A stretch of DNA of 64,000 nucleotides from Enterobacter cloacae subsp. cloacae ATCC 13047 (GCF_000025565.1 NC_014121.1:4178216-4242215), one strand, 5' to 3'. Numbered from the stretch's first letter, positions 18,149-30,340 are shown. Notes: generated by a model from the sequence alone, not told the origin. Made by a program: numbers and translations.

Positions 18149-18858
18149 TATGCCTTCTCCTGATGGGTCGAACGGGTAAGATAAAATTCCGCGAGCTGTA
18201 AATCTTCCGGACGCGTCACTTTTATATTATCAGCGCGCCCTTCAACAAGCGTTGGGTGGAAACCGCAATACTCCAGCGCAGAGGCTTCGTCGGTGATGGT
18301 CGCACCTTCTTTAAGCGCGCGCGTTAAGCAGTCGTGGAGTAATTCGCGGGGGAAAAATTGTGGCGTCAGCGCGTGCCAGAGATCGACGCGCTCAACGGTA
18401 TGCGCGATAGCCTGTTTGCCAGGCTCGGCACGCTTCATGGTATCGCGTACCGGCGCGGCCAGAATGCCACCGACTTTACTGGTTTCACTCAGCGCCAGCA
18501 GGCGCGCAAGATCGTCCTGATGCAGGCACGGGCGCGCAGCGTCGTGGACCAGTACCCACTGGGCATCGCCAGCGGCCTGGATGCCCGCCAGCACGGAATC
18601 GGCGCGCTCGGCACCGCCATCAACGACGGTGATCTGCGGATGAGCGGCCAGCGGTAACTGTGCGAACCGGGCATCGCCCGGACTGATGGCGATGATGACA
18701 CGCGTCACTCGGGGGTGCGCCAGCAGCGCCGCCACGGCATGTTCGAGGATCGTTTTATCGCCAATAGAGAGGTATTGCTTGGGACATTCTGTCTGCATGC
18801 GCCGGCCAAAACCCGCGGCCGGCACCACGGCGCATACGTCCGAAAAAGTCACTGCCAT
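18148..18858 (-). CDS. ispD: 2-C-methyl-D-erythritol 4-phosphate cytidylyltransferase
   Basis: A 236-residue nucleotidyltransferase that joins CTP to methylerythritol phosphate. The N-terminal CTP-binding signature [10 protein letters not shown] is clear, and [10 protein letters not shown] and [11 protein letters not shown] complete the active site. The ATG at 18858 gives exactly the E. coli length; the frame upstream runs into ftsB and is not needed. ftsB lies 19 nt upstream, as in E. coli. Confidence 0.98.
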   Translation of the reverse strand: MAVTFSDVCAVVPAAGFGRRMQTECPKQYLSIGDKTILEHAVAALLAHPRVTRVIIAISPGDARFAQLPLAAHPQITVVDGGAERADSVLAGIQAAGDAQWVLVHDAARPCLHQDDLARLLALSETSKVGGILAAPVRDTMKRAEPGKQAIAHTVERVDLWHALTPQFFPRELLHDCLTRALKEGATITDEASALEYCGFHPTLVEGRADNIKVTRPEDLQLAEFYLTRSTHQEKA

Positions 18859-18877
18859 GTCGTAATCCTGGGCCTGA

Positions 18878-19189
18878 TTATCGATTGTTTTGTGCTGAGC
18901 CCTGATTGCGTTTAGACGCATCCGGAACCAGACGATAAAAGGTTTCGCCCGGTTTAGTCATACTGAGTTCATTGCGTGCGCGTTCCTCAATCGCCTCCTG
19001 CCCGCCATTGAGGTCATCAATTTCAGCAAAGAGTTGATCGTTTCGCGCCTTAAGTTTGGCGTTAGTTGCCTGCTGAGCCGCGACGTCATCGCTTACCCGG
19101 CTATAGTCGTGCAGTCCGTTTTTACCGAACCACAGCGAATATTGCAGCCAGACCAGCAGAGCCAGCAACAGCAGCGTTAGTTTACCCAT
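18878..19189 (-). CDS. ftsB: Cell division protein FtsB
   Basis: A 103-residue bitopic protein: one N-terminal membrane span (residues ~3-20), then a periplasmic coiled coil ([22 protein letters not shown] region) and a C-terminal segment that contacts FtsL and FtsQ. It is part of the FtsQLB complex that activates septal wall synthesis. It leads the ispDF operon on the minus strand. Confidence 0.97.
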   Translation of the reverse strand: MGKLTLLLLALLVWLQYSLWFGKNGLHDYSRVSDDVAAQQATNAKLKARNDQLFAEIDDLNGGQEAIEERARNELSMTKPGETFYRLVPDASKRNQGSAQNNR

Positions 19190-19355
19190 CCTGCCCCCTG
19201 AAAAACGGCATCTTCATCCCACAACGCCCCCGGCGCTCTATGCCGGAGTAACAGAGATGCCGCAACATCGCGGGCAAATGTACCACATTTTTTCCGCAGA
19301 ATCGCCCTGCTCAATATCGTCACACAGTTGGTTACGGTTTGAATTATGGCTGAAG

Positions 19356-19682
19356 TTAGCCCATGAGCCACAAAAATAACAGACCAAACATCAGGACCAC
19401 CGTCACAATCGTGACAACGGTACTGTACAGGAGTTTGCCGTTAAGCAGTGAATGCAGGGCGATGCCGACGACAACCGCCACGGGCATCAGCGCCAGGAAG
19501 AAGGGCCAGGTGTAGAGAAAGAAGAACAGCGTGTTACCGCCGTAGATGAGAAACGGGATGCCCAGCGCCAGCAACCACGAGACGAAGCCGACGAAGGCCC
19601 CGGGAAAGGACCAGGTCGTCTCGTCGTCGGTCGCTATCGGATCCGACCCGGTGGTAATCATGTAGTTTTCACTGTTGCGCAT
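19356..19682 (-). CDS. ygbE: YgbE, DUF3561 inner-membrane protein
   Basis: A 108-residue protein with three predicted membrane spans (FVGFVSWLLALGIPFLIYG, FFFLYTWPFFLALMPVAVV, VVTIVTVVLMFGLLFLW). It matches the DUF3561 family, found between cysC and ftsB in enterobacteria. Function unknown. It stands alone, with 166 nt to ftsB and 58 nt to cysC. Confidence 0.9.
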   Translation of the reverse strand: MRNSENYMITTGSDPIATDDETTWSFPGAFVGFVSWLLALGIPFLIYGGNTLFFFLYTWPFFLALMPVAVVVGIALHSLLNGKLLYSTVVTIVTVVLMFGLLFLWLMG

Positions 19683-19740
19683 AGCTAATCCTGTGACCGT
19701 GACTCATCGTTCGGGAAGACAGCTCCCGAACGATACCGTC

Positions 19741-20345
<605 letters not shown>

Positions 20346-20346
<1 letters not shown>

Positions 20347-21770
20347 TACTTGCCTCCCAGCAGATCGCGTGCGCCCCAGTGCGGGAAGTGCTTACGCACC
20401 AGCGCATTCAGCTCAAGCTCAAAGGCGCTGAATTCAGACACCGCTGCCGCCTGTTGATTAGGCTCGCGGACCATACCTGCACCAACCGTAACGTTGGTCA
20501 GGCGATCGATAAAGATAAGTCCACCCGTTACCGGATTTTGCTGATATTTGTCCAGCACCAGCGGCTCGTCAAAGGTGAGATCTACCAGGCCAATACCGTT
20601 CAGCGGCAGTTCGCTCACTTCACGCTGGGTCAGATTGTTGATGTCCACCTGGAAGTGGATACCGTCCACGCGGGCGCGGGTTTTCTTACCGGCAATTTTG
20701 ATGTCGTAGCTTTGGCCTGCGGTCAGCGGCTGTTCAGCCATCCACACCACATCCACGGCAGCACCCTGCACCGCCGCCAGCGTTTCCTGCGCATCCACCA
20801 GCAGATCGCCGCGGCTGATATCAATCTCATCTTTCAGCACCAGCGTCACCGCTTCACCGGCACCCGCTTCCTGCAGATCGCCATCAAAGGTGACGATACG
20901 GGCAATGGACGACTCCACACCCGACGGCAGCACTTTGACGCGCTGCCCCACCGTGACGGTGCCCGAGGCGAGGGTGCCGGAGAAGCCGCGAAAATCGAGG
21001 TTCGGGCGGTTCACGTACTGCACCGGGAAGCGCATTGGCTGGGTATCTACCACGCGCTGAATTTCAACCGTCTCCAGCACTTCCAGCAGCATCGGGCCGC
21101 TGTACCACGGCATGTTGGCGCTCTGGGAGGCAACGTTATCCCCTTCCAGCGCCGAGAGCGGCACAAAGCGAATATCAAGGTTACCCGGCAACTGTTCAGC
21201 AAAGGTCAGGTAGCTCTGGCGGATCTCCTCGAAGGTCTCTTCGCTGAAGTTCACCAGATCCATTTTATTCACCGCCACCACCAGGTGTTTGATCCCCAGC
21301 AGCGTGGAGATGAAGCTGTGACGACGGGTTTGATCCAGCACGCCTTTACGGGCGTCGATCAGCAGGATCGCCAGCTCACAGGTTGATGCACCGGTGGCCA
21401 TGTTGCGGGTGTACTGCTCATGCCCCGGCGTGTCGGCAATAATAAATTTGCGTTTTTCGGTGGAGAAATAGCGGTACGCAACATCAATGGTGATGCCCTG
21501 CTCGCGCTCCGCCTGCAGGCCGTCCACCAAAAGCGCCAGGTCGAGCTTTTCGCCCTGAGTACCATGACGTTTGCTGTCGTTATGCAGGGAAGAGAGCTGG
21601 TCTTCATAGATCTGACGCGTGTCGTGCAGCAGGCGACCAATCAGCGTGCTTTTACCGTCATCAACGCTACCGCAGGTCAGAAAGCGCAGCAGGCTCTTGT
21701 GTTGTTGCGCGTGCAGGTATGCTTCTACGCCGCCTTCGTTGGCAATTTGTTGGGCAATCGTGGTGTTCAT
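20346..21770 (-). CDS. cysN: Sulfate adenylyltransferase, GTPase subunit CysN
   Basis: A 474-residue GTPase of the EF-Tu type. G1 is GSVDDGKST (residues 34-42), G3 is [12 protein letters not shown] and G4 is NKMD, followed by two beta-barrel domains. With CysD it couples GTP hydrolysis to APS formation from ATP and sulfate. There is a 9-nt gap to cysD and a one-base overlap with cysC. Confidence 0.99.
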
Positions 21771-21779
21771 GGCGGCTCC

Positions 21780-22688
21780 TTAGAAATAACCCTGACGTTT
21801 CTTCAGCTCCATCGAGCCTGCCTGGTCGCGGTCAATGACGCGCCCCTGTCGCTCGCTGGTGGTCGATACCAGCATCTCTTCGATGATCTCTGGCAGCGTT
21901 TGCGCGTTGGACTCCACCGCGCCGGTCAGCGGCCAGCAACCAAGAGTACGGAAACGCACCATCTGTTTTTTGATCACTTCGCCCGGCTGTAAATCAATGC
22001 GATCGTCGTCGATCATCATCAGCATGCCGTCACGCTCCAGCACCGGGCGCTCAGCCGCCAGGTAAAGCGGAACGATCTCGATATTTTCCAGATAGATGTA
22101 CTGCCAGATATCCAGCTCGGTCCAGTTGGAGAGCGGGAAGACGCGAATGCTTTCGCCTTTGTTGATCTGGCCGTTGTAGTTGTGCCACAGCTCAGGACGC
22201 TGGTTTTTCGGATCCCAGCGGTGGAAGCGGTCGCGGAAGGAGTAAATACGCTCTTTGGCGCGGGATTTCTCCTCGTCACGGCGCGCACCGCCGAAAGCGG
22301 CGTCAAAACCGTACTTGTTCAGCGCCTGCTTCAGCCCTTCGGTTTTCATGATGTCGGTGTGTTTGGCGCTGCCGTGAACAAACGGGTTAATGCCCATCGC
22401 CACCCCTTCCGGGTTTTTATGCACCAGCAGCTCACAGCCATAGGCTTTGGCAGTACGGTCGCGGAACTCATACATCTCACGGAATTTCCAGCCGGTATCC
22501 ACGTGCAGCAGCGGGAACGGCAGCGTACCCGGATAAAACGCTTTACGCGCCAGATGCAGCATCACGCTGGAATCTTTACCGATGGAGTACATCATCACCG
22601 GGTTAGAGAACTCGGCGGCCACTTCGCGGATAATATGGATACTTTCCGCTTCAAGCTGTCGCAGGTGAGTAAGTCGTTTTTGGTCCAT
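21780..22688 (-). CDS. cysD: Sulfate adenylyltransferase subunit CysD
   Basis: A 302-residue PP-loop ATP pyrophosphatase-fold enzyme. The PP-loop variant [13 protein letters not shown] and the conserved [12 protein letters not shown] segment are visible. It is the catalytic ATP sulfurylase subunit that works with CysN. Only 9 nt separate it from the upstream cysG, so the promoter must lie before cysG, unlike E. coli, where cysD is first. Confidence 0.99.
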   Translation of the reverse strand: MDQKRLTHLRQLEAESIHIIREVAAEFSNPVMMYSIGKDSSVMLHLARKAFYPGTLPFPLLHVDTGWKFREMYEFRDRTAKAYGCELLVHKNPEGVAMGINPFVHGSAKHTDIMKTEGLKQALNKYGFDAAFGGARRDEEKSRAKERIYSFRDRFHRWDPKNQRPELWHNYNGQINKGESIRVFPLSNWTELDIWQYIYLENIEIVPLYLAAERPVLERDGMLMMIDDDRIDLQPGEVIKKQMVRFRTLGCWPLTGAVESNAQTLPEIIEEMLVSTTSERQGRVIDRDQAGSMELKKRQGYF

Positions 22689-22697
22689 AACCGTTCC

Positions 22698-24056
22698 TTA
22701 AGCCAGATTCACCACAGAGGAGCCAAACCCCTCTGAGTCTGTTGTATGTTGAAACCAGGCGAGCGTGCTGTGCAGCTGTACCACTTCGCCCACCACGATA
22801 AGCGCGGGCATTGGGGCGTCTTTCGCCAGGACTGCAAGGTCTTGTAGCGTACCGGTCACCACACGCTGATCGACGCGGGTACCGCGAGAAATCACGGCCA
22901 CCGGCGTTGTCGCCTCGCGACCGTGCTGAATAAGTTGTTCACTGATGTCCGCCGCCTTCATGGTGCCCATATAGATGGCCAGCGTCTGTCGGCTCTGGGC
23001 GAGATGCGACCAGTCAAACGGCGTACTGTCGGCCTTATAATGACCAGTCACAAAGGTCACGCTCTGGGCGTAATCGCGGTGCGTAAGCGGAATACCTGCG
23101 TAGGCCGTTACCGCGGAGGCCGCCGTAATCCCCGGCACCACCTGGAACGGCACGCCCGCTTCGGCTGCCGCCTGCAGTTCTTCGCCACCGCGACCAAAGA
23201 TGAACGGATCGCCCCCTTTAAGGCGCACCACGGTTTTGCCTGCTTTCGCTGCGGCAACCAGCATCTGATTGGTGTCGTGCTGCGGTACCGAGTGCTCGCC
23301 TGCGCGTTTACCCACGCAGATTTGCTCGGCATCGCGACGAATTAGCTCGCGCACACCGTCGGTGACCAGATGGTCATAGAACACCACGTCCGCGTCCTGC
23401 AGCACCTGCAGTCCGCGTAAGGTCAGTAACCCGGCATCACCCGGACCAGCACCTACCAGAATGATCTCGCCGCCCGTGCTGCCGGGGTTATCCAGCTCGT
23501 CTTCGAGGATTTTTTGCGCTGCCGTCTCATTACCGGCGTGCATCAGGCTGGCAAAGCGGCCACGGAATACCCGCTCCCAGAAGCGACGGCGTTCCGTTAC
23601 GCTGGTCAGGCGGGTTTTCAGATGGTTGCGCCAGTAGCTCGCTTTCTCTGCCATACGTCCGAGACTGGTTGGTAACAGCGCTTCAATCTTTTCCCGCAGC
23701 ACGCGCGCCAGCACCGGTGCGGTACCGCCGGAGGAGATCGCCACCAGCAGCGGCGAGCGGTCGACAATCGACGGGAAGATAAACGAGCACAAAGGCTGGT
23801 CGTCGACCACGTTCACCAGGCGGTAACGCGCCTGAGCGGCCTCGGAAACGCGTCGGTTGAGTTCGCGATCCTCCGTCGCTGCAATCACCAGCACCACGCT
23901 GTCGATTTGTGACTCGTCGAACTCCGTTTCTGCGACAACCCGCACCTGCGCGCCCGCGCGCTGCAGAAACGCGATTTTGCGATCGGCAATTTCACCCGTA
24001 CCCACAACCAGTACCGGTTTTTCTTTAATCGCAGCAAAAAGGGGCAGATAGTCCAC
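22698..24056 (-). CDS. cysG: Siroheme synthase CysG
   Basis: About 452 residues, a fusion of two enzymes. The N-terminal part (residues ~1-200) is the precorrin-2 dehydrogenase/ferrochelatase, with the NAD loop [13 protein letters not shown] and the [13 protein letters not shown] segment. The C-terminal part is the SAM-dependent uroporphyrinogen III methyltransferase ([32 protein letters not shown]). It makes siroheme for sulfite and nitrite reductases. I chose GTG 24056 (MDYLPLF, the family start); upstream TTG codons in frame (to 24065) lack a ribosome site. In E. coli cysG is in the nir operon; here it heads cysDNC, directly supplying CysI. A second copy elsewhere is possible. Confidence 0.96.
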   Translation of the reverse strand: MDYLPLFAAIKEKPVLVVGTGEIADRKIAFLQRAGAQVRVVAETEFDESQIDSVVLVIAATEDRELNRRVSEAAQARYRLVNVVDDQPLCSFIFPSIVDRSPLLVAISSGGTAPVLARVLREKIEALLPTSLGRMAEKASYWRNHLKTRLTSVTERRRFWERVFRGRFASLMHAGNETAAQKILEDELDNPGSTGGEIILVGAGPGDAGLLTLRGLQVLQDADVVFYDHLVTDGVRELIRRDAEQICVGKRAGEHSVPQHDTNQMLVAAAKAGKTVVRLKGGDPFIFGRGGEELQAAAEAGVPFQVVPGITAASAVTAYAGIPLTHRDYAQSVTFVTGHYKADSTPFDWSHLAQSRQTLAIYMGTMKAADISEQLIQHGREATTPVAVISRGTRVDQRVVTGTLQDLAVLAKDAPMPALIVVGEVVQLHSTLAWFQHTTDSEGFGSSVVNLA

Positions 24057-24293
24057 AAGCAACAACTCACTAACAACGAGGAATAGAGGGACTATAGGGG
24101 GCGGCTTAGACCGAATGAAATTACGAATTGGAATGAGTAGTTACTCAATGGAATAACGCGATGAAAAAGCAAATATCAAAAAGTGCTTAACACGCGAAAT
24201 TTCGGGCATTTAAGAGCAATTCAAATTGTGTATGGCCGATCACAGTTTCATACTAAGCGGGTTATAATTTTGCTCTGTTTTTAAGGACTCACT

Positions 24294-25337
24294 ATGTTTT
24301 CCGCAATGCGCCACCGATACGTTGCCCTGGCGCTCGGCGTTTGCTTTATCCTTCCGGCTCAGGCAAAAAATCAACCGTATGGTGAAATCGCCAATATGCA
24401 GGCGCGGCATATTGCCACCGTTTTTCCCGGACGCATGACCGGCTCCCCTGCGGAAATGCTTTCCGCTGACTATCTTCGCCAGCAGTTTGCCGATATGGGC
24501 TACCAGAGCGATATCCGGTCGTTTCACAGCCGCTATATCTACACCTCACGAAATAAAACAAAAAACTGGCATAACGTGACCGGCAGTACCGTTATTGCGG
24601 CACATGAAGGTAGCGCGGCTGAGCAGATCATTATTATGGCGCACCTGGACACTTACGCGCCCATGAGCGACGCCGATACCGATAACAATCTGGGCGGGCT
24701 GACGCTGCAGGGGCTGGACGATAACGCGGCGGGTCTGGGCGTGATGCTTGAACTGGCCGAGCGAATGAAAAACATTCCGACAAAATACGGTATTCGCTTT
24801 GTGGCAACCAGCGGCGAAGAGGAAGGCAAACTCGGCGCGGAGAATTTCCTTAAGCGCATGAGCGCTGAGGAGAAGAAAAATACGCTGCTGGTGATTAACC
24901 TCGATAATTTAATCGTTGGCGATAAGCTCTATTTTAATAGCGGACAGAGTACGCCGGGTACCGTGCGTAAACTGACCCGTGACCGGGCGCTGGCGATTGC
25001 GCGCAGCCATGGCGTGTATGCCACGACCAATCCTGGCGGCAATCCGGCTTATCCGCGCGGAACGGGCTGCTGTAACGACGGTGAAGTGTTCGATAAAGCG
25101 GGCATCCCGGTGCTGTACGTCGAAGCCACCAACTGGGCGTTAGGCAAGAAAGATGGCTATCAGCAGCGGGCTAAAACGAAAGCCTTTCCGGACGGGACGA
25201 GCTGGCATAACGTGATGCTGGATAATCAGCAGCATATTGATAGCGCACTGCCGCAGCGCATTGAGCACCGCAGCCGCGATGTGGTGAAAGTGATGCTGCC
25301 GCTGGTGAAGGAGCTGGCGAAAGCGGGGAAAGCCTGA
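24294..25337 (+). CDS. iap: Iap, alkaline phosphatase isozyme-conversion aminopeptidase
   Basis: A 347-residue secreted M28 aminopeptidase. A signal peptide ends near AQA-KN (about residue 24). The zinc-site motifs are visible: MAHLDTY, GLDDNAAGLG and TSGEEEGKLGAENF. In E. coli Iap trims N-terminal arginine from alkaline phosphatase in the periplasm. An AAGGA site precedes the ATG. In E. coli a CRISPR array follows iap; here only a short inverted repeat separates it from the convergent cysH, and no array is present. Confidence 0.94.
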   Translation: MFSAMRHRYVALALGVCFILPAQAKNQPYGEIANMQARHIATVFPGRMTGSPAEMLSADYLRQQFADMGYQSDIRSFHSRYIYTSRNKTKNWHNVTGSTVIAAHEGSAAEQIIIMAHLDTYAPMSDADTDNNLGGLTLQGLDDNAAGLGVMLELAERMKNIPTKYGIRFVATSGEEEGKLGAENFLKRMSAEEKKNTLLVINLDNLIVGDKLYFNSGQSTPGTVRKLTRDRALAIARSHGVYATTNPGGNPAYPRGTGCCNDGEVFDKAGIPVLYVEATNWALGKKDGYQQRAKTKAFPDGTSWHNVMLDNQQHIDSALPQRIEHRSRDVVKVMLPLVKELAKAGKA

Positions 25338-25354
25338 GGTCGTGCGGCCTGATG

Positions 25355-25387
25355 CCCTCACCCCAACCCTCTCCCACCGGGAGAGGG
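25355..25387. repeat. CCCTCACCC... inverted-repeat element, copy 1
   Basis: Contains a perfect 9-bp stem CCCTCTCCC (25367-25375) / GGGAGAGGG (25379-25387) with a 3-nt loop, preceded by CCCTCACCCCAA. It lies between the convergent iap and cysH genes. Related copies are at 46462-46492 and, in reverse orientation, 61348-61384. It has no T-run but may still help end or protect transcripts. Confidence 0.8.
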
Positions 25388-25398
25388 AGGAAAAATCA

Positions 25399-26133
25399 TT
25401 ACCCTTCGTGTAACCCGCACTCGCGCTTCAGCCCAAAGAATCGCGTCTCTTCTTCCGCCATTCCCGGTTCCCATTTGCGCGTGGTGTGGGTATCCCCCAC
25501 GGACAGGTAGCCCTGATCCCACAGCGGATGGTATTTCAGCCCGTGCTTTTGCAGATACTGGTACACCGTACGGTTATCCCAGTCGATGATCGGCAGCACT
25601 TTAAACACGCCGCGCTGCACCGCCAGCACCGGCAGCGTGGCCCGGCTGCCGGACTGCTCGCGGCGAAGACCGGCAAACCAGGTCCGCGCGTTCAGCTCTT
25701 TCAGCGCACGGTTCATCGGCTCGACCTTGTTGATCTCATTGTATTTCTCAATGCCCTCAACGCCCTGCTCCCAGAGTTTGCCGTAGCGCGCCTCCTGCCA
25801 GGCCGCGCTCTGCTCCGCGCGGTACACTTTCAGGTTCAGCTTAAGCTTGTCCGTCAGCTCATCGATAAACTGGTAGGTTTCCGGGAACAGATAGCCGGTA
25901 TCGGTGAGGATCACCGGAATATCCGGGCGGATCTGATTCACCAGATGCAAACTGACCGCCGCCTGAATGCCAAAGCTCGACGACAGCACGTAGTCACCCG
26001 GCAGGTTTTCCAGCGCCCACGCCACGCGCCCTTCGGCGTCCAGCTTTTCCAGTTGGGCGTTGGTTTCTGCGAGTGCCAGAATGCGTTCGACTTTTGGCAA
26101 TGCGTTAAGCGCGTTTAGATCGAGTACGGACAT
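25399..26133 (-). CDS. cysH: PAPS reductase CysH
   Basis: A 244-residue phosphoadenylylsulfate reductase that releases sulfite using thioredoxin. The PP-loop-like [14 protein letters not shown] segment, the [10 protein letters not shown] region and the C-terminal KRECGLHEG tail with catalytic Cys239 are all present. It lacks the extra cysteine pairs of Fe-S APS reductases, so PAPS is the expected substrate. It is the third gene of the leftward cysJ-I-H operon, 15 nt after cysI. Confidence 0.99.
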   Translation of the reverse strand: MSVLDLNALNALPKVERILALAETNAQLEKLDAEGRVAWALENLPGDYVLSSSFGIQAAVSLHLVNQIRPDIPVILTDTGYLFPETYQFIDELTDKLKLNLKVYRAEQSAAWQEARYGKLWEQGVEGIEKYNEINKVEPMNRALKELNARTWFAGLRREQSGSRATLPVLAVQRGVFKVLPIIDWDNRTVYQYLQKHGLKYHPLWDQGYLSVGDTHTTRKWEPGMAEEETRFFGLKRECGLHEG

Positions 26134-26148
26134 AATTACCTCTCGTGG

Positions 26149-27861
26149 TTACTCCCAGAAATCCCTTGCGGGATCGAGCACCGGGCGAATAATGCCCGCA
26201 CGCACCGTAAAGTCGCCGAAGCCTTCACCCGCTTCGCGCTCTTTCGCCCAGCGCCCGACAAGCTCGTCGATGGAATCGAGAATTTCTGGCTCAGTGATAT
26301 TCTCGCGGAACATACGCGGAATACGCGTGCCGATACGGTTACCGCCCAAGTGCAGGTTATAGCGACCCGGCGCTTTCCCCACCAGCCCAAGCTCGGCCAG
26401 CATCGCGCGGCCACAGCCGTTCGGACAGCCGGTTACGCGCATAACAATATGCTCGTCCGGAATACCGTGTTTTTCCAGAATCGCTTCCACTTTGTCCGTA
26501 AATGACGGCAGGAAACGTTCCGCTTCCGCCATCGCCAGCGGACAGGTCGGGAACGACACGCAGGCCATCGAGTTTTCGCGCTGCGGTTTGACCGCATTCA
26601 TCAACCCATGGTCACGCGCCAGCGCCTCAATTTTCGCCTTTTCACTTTCCGGCACACCAGCAATAATCAGATTCTGGTTGGCGGTAATGCGGAACTCACC
26701 TTTGTGGATCTTCGCGATTTCCAGCAGGCCGGTTTTCAGCGGACGGCCCGGGTAATCCAGAATACGGCCGTTTTCGATAAACAGCGTCAGGTGCCATTTA
26801 TTGTCGATGCCTTTTACCCAGCCGATGCGATCGCCGCGACCGGTGAATTCGTAAGGGCGGATCGGCTCAAATTTGATCCCCGCGCGACGCTCCACTTCCT
26901 CTTTGAACGTCTCAACGCCCACGCGCTCCAGGGTGTATTTGGTTTTCGCGTTTTTACGGTCGGTACGGTTACCCCAGTCGCGCTGGGTGGTGACCACCGC
27001 TTCCGCCACGGCCAGCGTATGCTCCAGCGGCAGGAAGCCGAACTCGCTCGCGGTGCGGGCATAGGTTTTCTTGTTACCGTGTTCAATGGACAGACCGCCG
27101 CCCACCAGCAGGTTAAAGCCCACCAGCTTGCCGTTTTCGGCAATTGCCACAAAGTTCATGTCGTTGGCGTGCAGATCGATGTCGTTCTGCGGCGGGATCA
27201 CCACCGTGGTTTTGAACTTACGCGGCAGATAGGTCTGACCGAGGATCGGTTCTTCATCGGTGGTCGCAACTTTTTCCTGATCGAGCCAGATCTCCGCATA
27301 GGCGCGGGTGCGCGGCAGCAGGTGCTCGGAGATCTTCTTCGCCCACTCATAGGCTTCAGCGTGCAGCTCGGACTCATACGGGTTCGAGGTGCAGAGCACG
27401 TTACGGTTCATGTCGTTGGCCGTCGCCAGCGCGTCCAGTCCGACGGAGTGCAGCATCTGGTGTACCGGCTTCACGTTCTTCTTCAGAATGCCGTGGAACT
27501 GGAAGGTCTGACGGTTGGTCAGACGAATGCTGCCATAAATGGTGTTTTCACCGGCGAATTTATCAATCGCCTGCCACTGTGTCGTGGTGATCACTCCGCC
27601 CGGCAGACGGCAGCGCAACAGCATCGCGTGACGCGGCTCCAGCTTCTGTTCAGCACGCTCGGCGCGAATGTCGCGGTCATCCTGTTGATACATGCCGTGG
27701 AAACGGATCAGCAGGAAGTTGTCGCCTTTGAAACCGCCGGTGAGACCGTCATTCAGATCTTCAGCAATGGTGCCGCGCAGATAGTTGCTTTCCAGCTTCA
27801 TGCGCTCGGCGTCTGACAGTTTACCTTCGACCACCAGGGGTCCTGGATGTTTTTCGCTCAT
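26149..27861 (-). CDS. cysI: Sulfite reductase hemoprotein subunit CysI
   Basis: A 570-residue protein carrying siroheme and a 4Fe-4S cluster. The four cluster cysteines are in [14 protein letters not shown] (with an earlier ACVSFPTC) and [11 protein letters not shown]. It performs the six-electron reduction of sulfite to sulfide using electrons from CysJ. The ATG shares one base with the cysJ stop (TAATG). The cysG product in the neighbouring operon supplies its siroheme. Confidence 0.99.
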   Translation of the reverse strand: MSEKHPGPLVVEGKLSDAERMKLESNYLRGTIAEDLNDGLTGGFKGDNFLLIRFHGMYQQDDRDIRAERAEQKLEPRHAMLLRCRLPGGVITTTQWQAIDKFAGENTIYGSIRLTNRQTFQFHGILKKNVKPVHQMLHSVGLDALATANDMNRNVLCTSNPYESELHAEAYEWAKKISEHLLPRTRAYAEIWLDQEKVATTDEEPILGQTYLPRKFKTTVVIPPQNDIDLHANDMNFVAIAENGKLVGFNLLVGGGLSIEHGNKKTYARTASEFGFLPLEHTLAVAEAVVTTQRDWGNRTDRKNAKTKYTLERVGVETFKEEVERRAGIKFEPIRPYEFTGRGDRIGWVKGIDNKWHLTLFIENGRILDYPGRPLKTGLLEIAKIHKGEFRITANQNLIIAGVPESEKAKIEALARDHGLMNAVKPQRENSMACVSFPTCPLAMAEAERFLPSFTDKVEAILEKHGIPDEHIVMRVTGCPNGCGRAMLAELGLVGKAPGRYNLHLGGNRIGTRIPRMFRENITEPEILDSIDELVGRWAKEREAGEGFGDFTVRAGIIRPVLDPARDFWE

Positions 27862-29666
27862 TAGTAGACATCTCGCTGATAACGGCGCTCAACGCGCAGC
27901 TCACTTAAAAATTCATCCGCCGCTTCGGCATCCATACCACCGAATTCGGCAATCACTTCCAGCAGTGCCTGCTCAACGTCTTTCGCCATGCGATTGGCGT
28001 CACCGCAGACATAAATGTGGGCACCGTCATTGATCCAGCGCCACAGCTCTGCGCCCTGTTCGCGCAGTTTGTCTTGTACGTATACTTTTTCTTTCTGATC
28101 GCGCGACCAGGCCAGATCGATACGGGTCAGCACCCCTTCTTTCACGTAGCGCTGCCACTCAACCTGATAGAGGAAATCTTCGGTAAAGTGCGGGTTACCG
28201 AAGAACAGCCAGTTTTTACCCGGTGCCTCGTCCGCCGCACGCTGCTGCATAAAGGCACGGAACGGCGCAATGCCGGTACCCGGGCCAATCATGATTACCG
28301 GCGTTTCCGGGTTCGCCGGCAGACGGAAGTTGTCGTTGTGCTCGATAAAGACGCGCACTTCGCCCTCTTCCTCCACGCGATCGGCCAGGAAGCTGGAGGC
28401 ACCGCCCGCGCGGGCACGGCCTTCGATGTCGTACCGCACCACGCCCACGGTGATGTGCACTTCGCTCTCGACTTCAGCCTGCGATGAGGCAATGGAGTAC
28501 AGACGCGGCGTAAGCGGACGCAGCAGGCCGATCAGCGCGTCGGCATCCAGTTGTGCCGGAGAGAAACGCACCATATCGACAATCGGTGTGGTCGCCGCGT
28601 AATGCTGCAGCTTTGCCTTATCGCCCACTAACGGCAGCAGCGATTCGCTGCGCGTTAAGGTGGCATAGTTCTCAACGATATTGGCGGTATTTACCGTCAG
28701 CTCGAAGTGCCACTGCAGCGCTTCAGAGAGCGGCTGCGTTTTGCCTTCGACGGTGACAGGCTCGTCGCCTTTCAGCCACAGCAGTTCGACCAGCTCCTTG
28801 ACCAGCGCCGGATCGTTTTGATACCAGACCCCCAGCGCATCGCCAGGCTGATAACGCAGACCCGAGTCGCCCAGATCGATTTCGATATGGCGCACATCTT
28901 TTTCAGAGTCGCGACCGGTAATTTTTTGATTAACCGACAGGCTTGCCGACAGCGGCGCCTCTTTGGTGTACGGGCTGGTGTGAATGTCGTTGACCACGCC
29001 GGTCGCGGTGATCGCTGCCTGGGCTGGTGTCTCTTTCGGTACGCGTGCTTTCAGCACGTCAACAATGCGCGCACGCCACTCTGCAGCGGCAGCCTGGTAT
29101 TCCACATCTGCATCAACGCGGTCCAGCAGGCGCTCTGCGCCCAGCTCCGCCAGCTTGCTGTCGAAATCTTTACCGGACTGGCAGAAGAATTCATAAGAGG
29201 TATCGCCCAGGCCGAACACGGCAAACGCAGTGCCATCGAGTCTGGGCGCTTTTTTCGAGAACAAGAATTTATGCAGCGCGACCGCCTCTTCAGCGGGTTC
29301 ACCCTCGCCCTGCGTTGAGGCCACAACCACCAGCAGTTTTTCTGACGCGATCTGTTTGAATTTATAATCCCCGGCGTTTACCAGGTTCACGTTCAGTTTG
29401 GCGGCCAGCAGGTCGTCACGCAGCGCTTCTGCCACGCGGCGGGCATTGCCCGTCTGCGAAGCGGAGATAAGCGTAATGGCAGGAATTTCTACCGCCGTTG
29501 CCGGAGCCGCAGCCACAGCGCCAGGCTGCTGGTTGAGCATTCCCCAGAAATAGCCGGAGACCCAGGCAAGCTGGGTGGGAGAAAAATCAGAGGTGGCAGC
29601 CTGAAGGCGCGCCAGTTGCTCCGGGTTCAGGGGAAGCAAATTTGAAGGTGGGGCCTGTGTTGTCAT
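27861..29666 (-). CDS. cysJ: Sulfite reductase flavoprotein subunit CysJ
   Basis: A 601-residue diflavin reductase: FMN-binding flavodoxin domain ([29 protein letters not shown], about residues 60-210), then FAD domain ([11 protein letters not shown]) and NADPH domain ([16 protein letters not shown], ending [10 protein letters not shown]). It moves electrons from NADPH to CysI. It is first in cysJIH; the ~300-bp region upstream should hold the CysB-dependent promoter. Confidence 0.99.
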   Translation of the reverse strand: MTTQAPPSNLLPLNPEQLARLQAATSDFSPTQLAWVSGYFWGMLNQQPGAVAAAPATAVEIPAITLISASQTGNARRVAEALRDDLLAAKLNVNLVNAGDYKFKQIASEKLLVVVASTQGEGEPAEEAVALHKFLFSKKAPRLDGTAFAVFGLGDTSYEFFCQSGKDFDSKLAELGAERLLDRVDADVEYQAAAAEWRARIVDVLKARVPKETPAQAAITATGVVNDIHTSPYTKEAPLSASLSVNQKITGRDSEKDVRHIEIDLGDSGLRYQPGDALGVWYQNDPALVKELVELLWLKGDEPVTVEGKTQPLSEALQWHFELTVNTANIVENYATLTRSESLLPLVGDKAKLQHYAATTPIVDMVRFSPAQLDADALIGLLRPLTPRLYSIASSQAEVESEVHITVGVVRYDIEGRARAGGASSFLADRVEEEGEVRVFIEHNDNFRLPANPETPVIMIGPGTGIAPFRAFMQQRAADEAPGKNWLFFGNPHFTEDFLYQVEWQRYVKEGVLTRIDLAWSRDQKEKVYVQDKLREQGAELWRWINDGAHIYVCGDANRMAKDVEQALLEVIAEFGGMDAEAADEFLSELRVERRYQRDVY

Positions 29667-29972
29667 GCGTCGTTATGTTCCAGTAGCCAAGCGGACTTTA
29701 AGCGAATAAATCCAAACTGAAGATAAGGTTAACGGCGAGGATAATAACAATTAAAGAAGGGATGGAAATAATAAATAACCAAATGGACTAACCTGTTTTA
29801 GTTATCGTTCTTAACGGTAAAAGCGATAAACTAACCGACTGTAAAATAAGGATATAAATCACAAAGCGACGGCTTTTTTGCTGCAATGAAGGTAAAGGCC
29901 GTTTTAGTTAATGCTAAAAATTGTGCTTTCCGGTACTATGCGGCGGTTTTTTCCGCATTACTGAGAGCGATC
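29667..29972. other. Divergent cysJ-queD promoter region
   Basis: About 306 bp, AT-rich, between divergent genes. It should hold the CysB-activated cysJ promoter and the queD promoter. I see repeated TTAACGG elements (around 29728 and 29811) but no site I can assign to CysB with confidence. A small hairpin, ATGCGG (29938-29943) / CCGCAT (29953-29958), lies just before the queD ribosome site. No other gene is evident. Confidence 0.5.
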
Positions 29973-30335
29973 ATGTCCACCACACTGTTTAAAGATTTCA
30001 CCTTCGAAGCCGCCCACCACCTTCCGCATGTTCCTGAAGGACATAAATGCGGCCGTCTGCACGGGCATTCGTTTATGGTGCGTCTTGAGATCACCGGTGA
30101 AGTTGATCCGCATACCGGTTGGATCATGGACTTTGCTGAGCTGAAGGCGGCATTTAAGCCGACTTACGATCGTCTGGATCACTATTACCTGAACGATATC
30201 CCGGGCCTTGAAAACCCGACCAGCGAAGTGCTGGCAAAATGGATTTGGGATCAGATGAAACCGCTGGTACCGCTGCTGAGCGCAGTGATGATCAAAGAGA
30301 CCTGTACGGCAGGCTGCGTGTATCGCGGCGAGTGA
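29973..30335 (+). CDS. queD: 6-carboxy-5,6,7,8-tetrahydropterin synthase QueD
   Basis: A 120-residue enzyme converting dihydroneopterin triphosphate to carboxytetrahydropterin, the first committed step to queuosine. Zinc-ligand histidines are in FEAAHHLPH and GRLHGHSF, and the catalytic cysteine is Cys26 (GHKCG). I chose ATG 29973 (MSTTLFKDF), preceded by GAGAGCGATC, not the longer frame from 29886. queE follows on the opposite strand and queF lies at 54.9 kb. Confidence 0.97.
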   Translation: MSTTLFKDFTFEAAHHLPHVPEGHKCGRLHGHSFMVRLEITGEVDPHTGWIMDFAELKAAFKPTYDRLDHYYLNDIPGLENPTSEVLAKWIWDQMKPLVPLLSAVMIKETCTAGCVYRGE

Positions 30336-30340
30336 TGCTT

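Noticed and set aside
20379-21386. 335-residue frame antisense to cysN
   Set aside because: A shadow of cysN, with no domain and no own context.
26608-27816. 402-residue frame antisense to cysI
   Set aside because: A shadow of cysI; the Fe-S and siroheme motifs are on the other strand.
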